Shown one piece after another: positions 6,887 through 13,472 of a stretch of 17,360 nt of DNA (its first letter is position 1; each line of letters starts with the position of its first letter). Origin of the DNA: Thermodesulfobacteriota bacterium (GTDB taxonomy: Bacteria > Desulfobacterota > DSM-4660 > Desulfatiglandales > Desulfatiglandaceae); contig JANQDY010000046.1 of the NCBI GenBank assembly GCA_028278625.1, positions 1-17,360 on the forward strand. The letters are read 5' to 3'. The translations under genes were made by a program, and so were the position numbers. The notes under the pieces were generated by a model. It did no database searches and had not been told where the DNA came from. It worked only from the letters and a program-made list of their open reading frames with translations.

Positions 6887-7078
6887 GCCGTCTTATCTTG
6901 GGCATGCTCATATCGGTAATTACCAGTTAGAAGTCATTGACGGCTGATTGGAACGGCTCTAAGGTTTTCGGCAAGATTTAAGCCCACCGGCTTTGCCATT
7001 TGGTCCGTGTGCTTTCAGGGTTTTATGAAATAAAAGGCTTACGCCTTAACGCCCGGCCGGAGTTTACCCGTAAGAGTT
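6887..7078. other. Intergenic gap between lipoprotein and xpt stump
   Basis: Noncoding. It holds an inverted pair GCCGTC (6887-6892) and GACGGC (6939-6944) just after the lipoprotein stop, with the palindrome GGTAATTACC (6915-6924) nested inside; there is no T-run, so termination is doubtful. The right part directly adjoins the point where the xpt homology stops and contains no continuation of Xpt in any frame. Confidence 0.5.
7022..7047 (-). terminator. Weak possible terminator after xpt stump
   Basis: On the minus strand a short stem AAGGC / GCCTT with a GTAA loop (7047-7034) is followed by TTATTTC. The stem is only 5 bp and the T-run is imperfect, so it would be a weak terminator for the minus-strand run ending at 7079. 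Confidence 0.35.
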
Positions 7079-7249
7079 TTATATCAGGATTTTATTGATA
7101 TTACGGCCCCGGAAATACTCGTAAATGGCCCGGCCGATGCGGTCCATCAGGTGGACATCCACCTGATGGTTTAGAAAACTGTCCACTTTCAGCACGTTTT
7201 CATTGATAACGCGCCCGTCCTTCAGGATTCTCTGCTTCAGTTCCTCCAC
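7079..7249 (-). pseudogene. xpt: Xanthine phosphoribosyltransferase, N-terminal stump
   Basis: From GTG 7249 the frame gives 56 residues: L-K-Q-R-I-L-K-D-G-R-V, V-L-K-V-D-S-F-L-N-H-Q-V-D, L-M-D-R-I-G, and N-I-N-K-I-L-I, then TAA. This follows the start of Xpt closely (K-E-(K/R)-I-L-K-(E/D)-G-x-V, V-L-K-V-D-(S/A)-F-L-N-H-Q-(I/V)-D-P-x-L-M, I-T-K-I-L-T-I-E). Family members are about 190 residues; the PRPP-binding motif and most of the phosphoribosyltransferase fold are missing. Beyond 7085 no frame continues the homology, so this is a real truncation and not a simple frameshift. The GTG lies 8 bases after the deaminase stop, consistent with an operon. Xpt makes XMP from xanthine and PRPP, the step after guanine deaminase. 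The stump includes a 26-bp perfect palindrome. Confidence 0.8.
7144..7169. repeat. 26-bp palindrome inside the xpt stump
   Basis: CCATCAGGTGGA, two central bases CA, then TCCACCTGATGG: a perfect 12-bp inverted repeat. It lies in the codons for H-Q-V-D-V-H-L-M-D. It could be chance codon choice, a DNA-binding site or a cruciform-forming element. Confidence 0.7.
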
Positions 7250-7256
7250 AACCGGT

Positions 7257-7819
7257 CTAGTAGAAATGCCGATCTTCCTTGTCGGTCCATGCCTGATAGG
7301 CCTTCAGCCCCAGGTCCTGCCGGTGCTGCTTGATCCTGATGCGGCACTGGTCCAGGGGCAGGACGAAATCCTCATGCTGAAACGCGTCATCAAAATCGAT
7401 CTTGCGGGTGTCCACCAGGTCGCAGGCATAGACGACACCAATGCTGGCCCAGTAGGTGGTGCTCATGCACATGGGACAGCGGGCCCCGCTGATATATATT
7501 TCATATCCAATGAGCATTCGGGTCCGTTCGGGCACCGGATCCGGGGTTCCCTCGGGACGGGGCACAAAGGCCAGTGTGCTCTTGTTCTGATTTTCCGGAC
7601 TGATGGTGGGGAATAGGGGTTGATCACACGGGCCGCTTTTCGAATCGCTTCCACTTCGGCGTGTGCCGTGATATCTCCCGTCAAAAGGACACGGTTCTGC
7701 GCCCGGGCGACAATATCGACTTTTTTCGCGATCACTGCCCCGAAGGGGCCTCCCCAGCCGTTTTCAACCGATTCCTTGGCCAGCCGGCACGCTTCCGCAA
7801 TCAGTTCGTCGCGTGTGAT
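7257..7819 (-). pseudogene. Guanine-deaminase-like nucleoside deaminase, damaged
   Basis: Two minus-strand frames make one zinc deaminase of the CMP/dCMP-deaminase fold. The first carries G-G-P-F-G-A-V-I-A and the zinc/catalytic H-A-E (T-A-H-A-E-V-E-A-I-R, His ~53, Glu ~55 of the repaired protein); the second carries Y-E-I-Y-I-S-G-A-R-C-P-M-C-M-S and ends D-R-H-F-Y. Three lesions are seen. First, the codon at the expected start, 7 bases after AAGGAG, is ATC (7819-7817), and no ATG, GTG or TTG occurs in frame between it and an upstream stop. Second, one C is missing from a C-run after N-P-Y-S-P, moving T-I-S-P-E-N-Q-N-K-S-T-L into another frame. Third, the usual P-C-x-x-C is R-C-P-M-C. The long insert and D-D-T-R-K-like segment are typical of bacterial guanine deaminases. 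Downstream xpt and the nearby molybdenum hydroxylase support a purine role. Confidence 0.8.
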
Positions 7820-7931
7820 CGTCGTTCTCCTTACCTTTTCATTAATGTTTACGGTCTAAATCATTTTCGGTTAGGGGCCTCCAAAAAGAGGATGCGCCAG
7901 AAGTTTTGTCATTGTGTGTTCCGGTCGAATC

Positions 7932-8609
7932 TCATCCCAAGCGAAGGAAAACCCACAACATCAAGGCAATACCGGCCAGAATCCCCGCTAGACCCGCCAA
8001 GTTCACGCCCGGGCCAGTGGTGCCTGGCGGCCGAAGCCAAAAGGAAAGGCACCCGGTCATGAGGGGCATGCCGACCCACTGCAGAAAAGAAACGCTGGCG
8101 ATGTTTCCGATTAACATCTGCCCTGGAAACGGGAGGGATTTGAGAAACGGGGTGAGAAAATAATTCAGCAGCATGACTGTCGGATAGAGCGCCGCCACAA
8201 CGGTCAACATCATTTTCCAGCCCGGAACCTTCTGATCTGTATTTCTTCCAGGTCCGGAAAACCAGGCGTCAAAGCCCCCCATGCGCTTTAAGGTGAAATC
8301 CCCGAATCGCTTTTTAAACTCGTCCACCCATTTTTGGCGGTCAGACGATTGAATCCATGCCTCCAGCAGCTGGTTGCTCTCAAAGTGAACGACCGTTACC
8401 CACTCACCGTCACCGCCGGTGGCCGGACGATAGATCTCCGTATATTTGTACCCCGGGTACTGACTGGCATCTCGTGTTATGCACCGCTGCCATTCAATGA
8501 ATTCATCGGATCGTTCAGTCGGAACGGTTTGCACCACCACGGCGGTTGTACGGTCTTCCGGGGTGAGGATCTCAAGGGAAATATCGTGGTCAGTGGGAAT
8601 GCTGTCCAT
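7932..8609 (-). CDS. ABM-domain membrane protein
   Basis: A 225-residue protein. ATG 8609 is preferred (GGAG 6 bases ahead) over a GTG at 8621, which would overlap that ribosome-binding site. Residues ~20-110 look like an antibiotic-biosynthesis-monooxygenase (ABM) ferredoxin-like domain: T-T-A-V-V-V-Q-T-V-P, F-I-E-W-Q-R, A-S-Q-Y-P-G-Y, W-V-T-V-V-H-F and L-E-A-W-I-Q-S-S-D-R. Three hydrophobic segments follow (~133-152, ~165-190, ~203-222), the first containing L-Y-P-T-V-M-L-L-N. This layout, ABM then membrane helices, is known from COG3224-type proteins of unclear function. No cofactor motif is present; ABM monooxygenases often need none. It is first in the minus-strand run, 112 bp ahead of the deaminase, but a link to purine metabolism is not evident. 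Confidence 0.75.
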   Translation of the reverse strand: MDSIPTDHDISLEILTPEDRTTAVVVQTVPTERSDEFIEWQRCITRDASQYPGYKYTEIYRPATGGDGEWVTVVHFESNQLLEAWIQSSDRQKWVDEFKKRFGDFTLKRMGGFDAWFSGPGRNTDQKVPGWKMMLTVVAALYPTVMLLNYFLTPFLKSLPFPGQMLIGNIASVSFLQWVGMPLMTGCLSFWLRPPGTTGPGVNLAGLAGILAGIALMLWVFLRLG

Positions 8610-8640
8610 TTCAAACTCCACTATATTACAGAAGAGATGA

Positions 8641-8971
8641 TCGAAAAAGGCGCAGGGCCTCGTCTACGGCGCTTTGTGCGCACGCGGCCTTTTTGAAAGC
8701 CGGACCGGCTATCAGCGCAAGTATTATAACCTCTTACCGTCCATTCAGACAGGTTCTTTTTATTACATTTTCGAGAAGATGAAGCCACGCTTTTTTTGAG
8801 CTCGCCCTGGAAAACGAGGCCATCGCCGTTTAATACCAGGACAATTGGTACTACGTGGCCCGAAACGGCATTCCTTCAAAACAAACCTTTGTGCTGCTGG
8901 CACAGATGACCAAGATGCTCTCAGACCAGGGTAACGGTAAGGCACGGACAGTGACCCTGGCCATCAGATAA
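8641..8971 (+). pseudogene. Decayed C-terminal gene remnant, family not recognised
   Basis: The plus strand reads as protein in two frames. The first (8641-8796) contains G-L-F-E-S-R-T-G-Y-Q-R-K-Y-Y-N-L-L-P-S-I and G-S-F-Y-Y-I-F-E-K-M, and stops at TGA right after a run of seven T (8791-8797). Removing one T carries it on as E-L-A-L-E-N-E-A-I-A-V, an in-frame TAA (8831-8833), then D-N-W-Y-Y-V-A-R-N-G-I-P-S-K-Q-T-F and T-V-T-L-A-I-R with a final TAA at 8969. So it carries one frameshift and one nonsense codon and lacks its 5' end, which would lie where the ABM gene now starts. The composition is that of a soluble protein. It is on the same strand as, and 108 bp ahead of, the hydroxylase genes. 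This fills the gap between the two transcription units. Confidence 0.5.
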
Positions 8972-9079
8972 TTTCCCGCTGCTTGACGCCTCATCCTGAA
9001 GGTTTTGGGGAACGTTTACCCTTGACCGAGACGTCGATTCCCCATATAGTTTTGTCTCAAAAAACAAGAGGCTTTCAAG

Positions 9080-9898
9080 ATGCACAAAACCGAAGTGGTT
9101 TATGTTCCCGAGGATTTCCCGAGGCTTTTTTCCGTGATCGACAAGCTCGATGGGCGGTATGCTTTTGTGGCGGGCGGCGTGACCATCAACTGGCACGGCA
9201 ACAGGACTCCGGTCCTGATTGATCTTCAGCATCTCATCAGCCGGGAAATTGCTAATAGAGACGCGGGCGTTTCGATCGGCTCCGGGGCAAGATTGTCTGA
9301 TGTGGAAGAAATGGAAGATTTCGGTTACGCGGCCCTTCATGCGCTCTTTGACGCAGCGGGAATCGTTGCTTCGCCCCAAATTCGCAATATGGCAACGCTC
9401 GGCGGCAACCTGATTTCCCATTTGGATTTTTCCGACACCCTGGGATTTCATTATCTATTCCGGCCAGATCTGCGCCTCGTCAGTCGGGAAGGGGTGGTCA
9501 CCCGAAACTTCGAATCGTTTCTATCCGACAAGGGACGCTTCACTTTTCCAGGTGAAGCCGTGCTTGACGCGTTCATTTTTCCTGCCACCAAACTGAGCGC
9601 CTATGATGCCTCCTGCTACCTGAAAGAGGCAAGGGTCGGGAGGGATATCGCAACCATCGGCCTGACGGTGCTAAAACATGCGGGTATTCAAAAATTCGAT
9701 ATCGCCGTGGGAAGTTGCTGGTTGAACGTGGAGTGTTTCCGGGGGGTATCAGATGCCGAAGAAATGGGGCCTTTGATAAAACGTCTGGGTCGTCCGCCAA
9801 AGAGTGATGTGCGGGCCACATCATGGTATCGGCAGGCGGTTTTGCCGCAACTGGTCGAGAAAGGAATGCACTTGTGTCTGACAAAGACATCCAGCTGA
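9080..9898 (+). CDS. Molybdenum hydroxylase, FAD-binding subunit
   Basis: A 272-residue soluble protein of the XdhB/CoxM FAD-subunit fold. Residues 30-35 (V-A-G-G-V-T) occupy the A-G-G-T/S FAD pyrophosphate motif; 98-111 (S-P-Q-I-R-N-M-A-T-L-G-G-N-L) is the second classic FAD motif; the C-terminal part is a CO-dehydrogenase-flavoprotein-like domain. Length and the variant first motif resemble the short FAD subunits paired with XdhD-type hydroxylases (E. coli YgfM) more than standard XdhB. It passes electrons from the 2Fe-2S centres of its partner to NAD or another acceptor. AGAGG about 8 bases ahead supports ATG 9080. The next gene starts inside its last codons, so the two are probably translationally coupled. 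No lesion is seen. Substrate specificity cannot be told from this subunit. Confidence 0.88.
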   Translation: MHKTEVVYVPEDFPRLFSVIDKLDGRYAFVAGGVTINWHGNRTPVLIDLQHLISREIANRDAGVSIGSGARLSDVEEMEDFGYAALHALFDAAGIVASPQIRNMATLGGNLISHLDFSDTLGFHYLFRPDLRLVSREGVVTRNFESFLSDKGRFTFPGEAVLDAFIFPATKLSAYDASCYLKEARVGRDIATIGLTVLKHAGIQKFDIAVGSCWLNVECFRGVSDAEEMGPLIKRLGRPPKSDVRATSWYRQAVLPQLVEKGMHLCLTKTSS

Positions 9899-12651
9899 AC
9901 ATCGACGGACAGAAGAGGGTTTTTAGGGTTCCCGTCAACACGTCTCTGGTGACGCTCCTGAGGCAGGCGCAATACCGGGGTCTGAGACAGGCCTGTGACG
10001 GAGGAAACTGCGGCGGCTGTACGGTGTTGATCGACCGCAGGCCCGTGCTTTCATGCCTGATGCACGCGTGCCAGGCCGAGGGAAGGGAAATCCTGACAAT
10101 CACGGGCGTGATTGCGTTGAATGAAGACCTGGAGAAGCTGCCCCTTTGTTTCAGGAAACAGGGGGGATACCAGTGTGGTTTTTGCACCTGCGGCTTCATC
10201 ATGGCCACGGCGGGCCTCTACTTTCGGAACCGGAATCCATCCCGGCGGGAGATCGTTCGAGGGCTGTCCGGGAACCTGTGCCGGTGCACCGGATACGAAA
10301 AGATCCTCCGTAGCGCGGAACTTTTTTTCCAGGTGATCAACGGCAGGGCTCAACTGGAAGCCGCTGATGACACGGCGAAACCTTTCGGTCAGGGTGTTGT
10401 GAAGGTTGACGGCGAGGGGCTGACCACGGGTAGATCTCACTATGTGACCGACCGCATGGGTCGACCGGATCAGGCGGTCTTGAAGCTTCTGCCCTCCACT
10501 AAGGCCCACGCGAAAATTCTAAAGATCGATCCGTCGGACGCGGAGAAGATGACAGGCGTTTTTCTGGTTTTGACCCACGAAAACGTGCCGGACATCCGGT
10601 TTACGACGGCCGCCCAGGAGTATCCAGAACCTTCTCCCCGTGACAGACGCCTTCTGGACGACAGGGTCCGGCATTACGGCGAGCCGGTTGCCGCCGTTGT
10701 GGCTGCCGATGAAGAGACGGCGGAAGCGGCGCTTCGGGTTATCCGGGTCGAGTACGAGGAGCTGCCCGTCATGCTGGGGTTTGAGGATGCCTATTTTGAG
10801 ACAAAAACCCCCGTCCACGAAGAAGGCCCTGAAGGGGTGGCGGATGCGTCCCGGAACCTTGTGACGTACTTTGACTACCAAGAGGGCCGCATGGAATGGC
10901 CCGGCAACATGCTAGTTTTTGAAAAGCGCTTTGAAACGTCACGGCAGCAGCACGTACATCTGGAACCGCATGCCGCCGTGGCCTATCCAGACGACCGGAA
11001 CCGGCTGGTGGTGTGCGCATCGACCCAGGTGCCGTTTGACGTTCGCCGGACCGTGTGCCGGGTGCTCGGGCTTCCTTCTTCCCGGTTACGGGTGATCAAA
11101 CCGAGGGTCGGTGGCGGGTTCGGCGGCAAGCAGGAGGTTACGGTTGAGCTCCTGACCGCACTGGCGGCCTATCGGCTGCAAAGGCCCGTTTTCTGCCGCA
11201 TGTCTCGAAAAGAGGAGTTTGCCTTTGCCCCGACCCGTCATCCCTTCCGGATCGACCTGAAGCTTGGGTTTAGCCGGGACGGGACCCTGGTCAACCTGGA
11301 AGCCCATGTGCTGTCCGATACTGGTGCCTACGGCGGTCACGGATCAACGGTCCTGGATCTTGGACTTCGAGGGCTCATGGATATCTACCGCACGCCCAAT
11401 ATCAAAATTTCGGGCCGTGTCATCTATACCAACCGGGTCCCTTCCGGGGCCTTCCGGGGATTTGGTGTACCGCAGTTAAGGTTCGCGCTGGAGTCCCTGG
11501 TGGATGAAGCGGCCCATGCCCTGAACATGGACCCCGCCCGTATTCGGGGCATAAACCATATCCGCGAAGGGGATCACTTGAGGGTTGAAACGCTCTTGGT
11601 CAAACCGTTTGTTCGGGGGGAGCGGGTGGACACCTGTCCCCTTCCCGAACTCATCGAAGAGGGCAAAGGGCTCATTGAATGGGAACAGCGCCGGGAGCCA
11701 CCAGAGGGGGGCCTGACGGGGAAGGGCATGGGAATCACCTTTCAGGAGAGCGGCATCCCCAACAACACGCGGTCATCAGTGACCGCTTCGCTCAACGAAG
11801 ACGGCACCGTCCAGCTGCTCACAGGTGCCGCAGATATCGGTACCGGCGCCGACACGGTTCTGACGCAGATTGCCGCACAGACCTTAGAAATCCCCATGTC
11901 CGCCATCCATCTCGTCTCTGGGGACACGGCAGTCACGCCATACGATTCGGGTGCCTATGCATCCAACACCACCTACGTGGCGGGAACAGCCGTAAAGGAC
12001 GTCTGTGAAAAGATGAAAGCCTCTGTCCTGGACCATGTGGCAAACTCGCAAGGCATTGATCGCCGCGAGCTGATCCTGCGTGAAGGCTTTGTCACGGGCG
12101 GCGGACGGCGCTTAGCGTTTTCCGAAATCGCGCGCTCCCTGTACACGGACGTTCGGCCGGTCCAGACGGTTTTTCACAGTGTGGCGAAGAAGAAAACCTC
12201 AGCCCCGTCTTTTGCCGCGACCTTCGTGGACATAGACGTTGACCGGATTACCGGCAGGGTGACCGTGATCAAGGTGGTGCAGGTGATCGACTGCGGGATG
12301 GTTGTGAACCCCGTTCTGGCTGAAGGACAGGTTGAAGGCAGCACCCTCCAGGCCATGGGATATGCCCTGTATGAGGAATTGACTTGCGGCCCAGGCGGCC
12401 GCGTCAAGGAGATGGACCTTCTCTCATACAAGATTCCCACGATCTTTGAAAAACCTGAGATTATTGTCCGTTTCATCCAGAAACCGGATCCAACAGGCCC
12501 CTTTGGCGCAAAGGCCGCCGGAGAGGTGGCCTTTGCCTCAGTTCCCGCCGCCATTCAAAATGCCGTCCGGGATGCCTGCGGATTCCCCGTCGAGTCACTG
12601 CCCATTACACCCGAGAAGGTTCTTCGCGAGCTGAAAACGGCCGTTTCCTGA
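9874..12651 (+). CDS. XdhD-like molybdenum hydroxylase, fused 2Fe-2S and Mo subunit
   Basis: A 925-residue protein. GTG 9874 is chosen because AAAGGA lies 8 bases ahead; an upstream in-frame start would overlap the FAD gene further. Domains: plant-type 2Fe-2S (~1-80; Cys41, Cys46, Cys49, Cys61), second 2Fe-2S domain (~84-160; Cys101, Cys104, Cys136, Cys138), hammerhead (~180-290) and molybdopterin-binding region (~300-915). G-G-G-F-G-G-K (413-419) is the cofactor motif; Arg528 in A-F-R-G-F-G matches the substrate-binding Arg of xanthine oxidase; Glu884 in A-A-G-E-V is the catalytic Glu. E-P-S-P-(R)-D-R-R and A-S-T-Q-V-P resemble E. coli XdhD and the Se-linked hydroxylases once named selenate reductases; E. 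coli XdhD as I recall it has Gln at the Arg528 position, so this one may be the better purine hydroxylase. Likely a purine (xanthine or related) hydroxylase in the cytoplasm, with Mo-MCD cofactor; whether it uses the labile selenium is unknown. Confidence 0.9.
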   Translation: MSDKDIQLNIDGQKRVFRVPVNTSLVTLLRQAQYRGLRQACDGGNCGGCTVLIDRRPVLSCLMHACQAEGREILTITGVIALNEDLEKLPLCFRKQGGYQCGFCTCGFIMATAGLYFRNRNPSRREIVRGLSGNLCRCTGYEKILRSAELFFQVINGRAQLEAADDTAKPFGQGVVKVDGEGLTTGRSHYVTDRMGRPDQAVLKLLPSTKAHAKILKIDPSDAEKMTGVFLVLTHENVPDIRFTTAAQEYPEPSPRDRRLLDDRVRHYGEPVAAVVAADEETAEAALRVIRVEYEELPVMLGFEDAYFETKTPVHEEGPEGVADASRNLVTYFDYQEGRMEWPGNMLVFEKRFETSRQQHVHLEPHAAVAYPDDRNRLVVCASTQVPFDVRRTVCRVLGLPSSRLRVIKPRVGGGFGGKQEVTVELLTALAAYRLQRPVFCRMSRKEEFAFAPTRHPFRIDLKLGFSRDGTLVNLEAHVLSDTGAYGGHGSTVLDLGLRGLMDIYRTPNIKISGRVIYTNRVPSGAFRGFGVPQLRFALESLVDEAAHALNMDPARIRGINHIREGDHLRVETLLVKPFVRGERVDTCPLPELIEEGKGLIEWEQRREPPEGGLTGKGMGITFQESGIPNNTRSSVTASLNEDGTVQLLTGAADIGTGADTVLTQIAAQTLEIPMSAIHLVSGDTAVTPYDSGAYASNTTYVAGTAVKDVCEKMKASVLDHVANSQGIDRRELILREGFVTGGGRRLAFSEIARSLYTDVRPVQTVFHSVAKKKTSAPSFAATFVDIDVDRITGRVTVIKVVQVIDCGMVVNPVLAEGQVEGSTLQAMGYALYEELTCGPGGRVKEMDLLSYKIPTIFEKPEIIVRFIQKPDPTGPFGAKAAGEVAFASVPAAIQNAVRDACGFPVESLPITPEKVLRELKTAVS

Positions 12652-13171
12652 GGACTCGGGCATCAATGCCGCGATTTCAGCAACTGGCATACTTAAAGCA
12701 TTTTAAAGTTATTATTTGCAGATTGCTCTAATCTCAACCTTCTAATCATCTGACATGCCAAGAGTATTTCCAGGTCCACGAAAATCAAATTCCACTCATA
12801 TGGTGACAAAAATCCCCATCATCCGATTACAAATTGAGGCGAACTTTGTGTCATAAACCACTTCCGCCTCACATTGATAAATGAGACACTTTTTTTCTAG
12901 CCTTCCTGTCTCACTTTCATTCCTTTCTGGGGTAAGCGAATGTCTTTGCAACCAGCCATGTAGCTGTTTTTCTTATCATCCTGACATGATCTAGATAGAA
13001 AAAAACCGCTGTATCGACCCTGTTTCTGGATTCCCCCCATTCAATGCGAGACGCTTGTGTGTCATAAGTCTTCTGGTGCTCTGTTTCTGGGTTTGATTTT
13101 TGAATCCAAACTCTTCTTTAAATTGTTGATAATATATAGATTTCGGGTTCCACAACATTGTTTTTCTAGTG
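12652..13171. other. AT-rich gap with short repeats upstream of SGNH gene
   Basis: About 520 bases without protein-like frames on either strand. It holds direct repeats: TGTGTCATAA at 12847-12856 and 13058-13067, CTGTTTCTGG at 13020-13029 and 13081-13090, and TTTTTCTAG near 12893 and 13161. The copies nearest the sigma-54 promoter lie 80-150 bases upstream of it, the usual place for activator sites. The hydroxylase gene ends without an obvious terminator; the small stem GGCA/TGCC just past its stop has no T-run. Confidence 0.5.
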
Positions 13172-13187
13172 TGGCATAAATATTGCT
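13172..13187 (+). promoter_or_regulatory. Sigma-54 promoter for the SGNH hydrolase gene
   Basis: TGGCAT-AAATA-TTGCT: the -24 box matches TGGCA and the -12 box TTGC(A/T), with GG and GC 10 bases apart. Transcription would start near 13199, leaving a leader of about 270 bases before ATG 13473. This is the best sigma-54 site I found in the window. Confidence 0.72.
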
Positions 13188-13355
13188 CAATTTATATAAA
13201 CAAATATTTTACGATTTAGGATACTGTTTAATTTTGATTTTTAAGCAATAATTTGTCATCTTATTGGGAAAGACGTACCCCGTGATCGGATACGATTTTC
13301 GAATAAGTCAGAAAGTCAATAGAGATTCCACTTGATGCTCTTAGTTTTTCGGAAC

Positions 13356-13374
13356 CCACCAGATCTGCTGGTGG
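13356..13374 (+). repeat. Hairpin in the SGNH leader
   Basis: CCACCAG, loop ATCTG, CTGGTGG: a perfect 7-bp GC-rich stem about 100 bases before the start codon and inside the inferred leader. No T-run follows, so it is not a terminator. It might affect transcript stability, translation or protein binding. Confidence 0.6.
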
Positions 13375-13472
13375 ACCCAGAAAGTTTCAACCGATCCGGA
13401 GAAAATAATATAAAGCACAGATTATTGCCATCCTCAACCCCAGGCTTAGCCCCTTTTGTGTAGGATTTGGTC

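Noticed and set aside
8921..9451. 176-aa minus-strand reading frame
   Set aside because: It lies opposite the FAD subunit, whose frame carries clear FAD motifs; the minus frame has no recognisable pattern.
12652..13466. Possible small RNA or CRISPR-like repeats in the long gap
   Set aside because: The short repeats are only 9-10 bases, irregularly spaced, and show no repeat-spacer pattern or RNA-gene structure.
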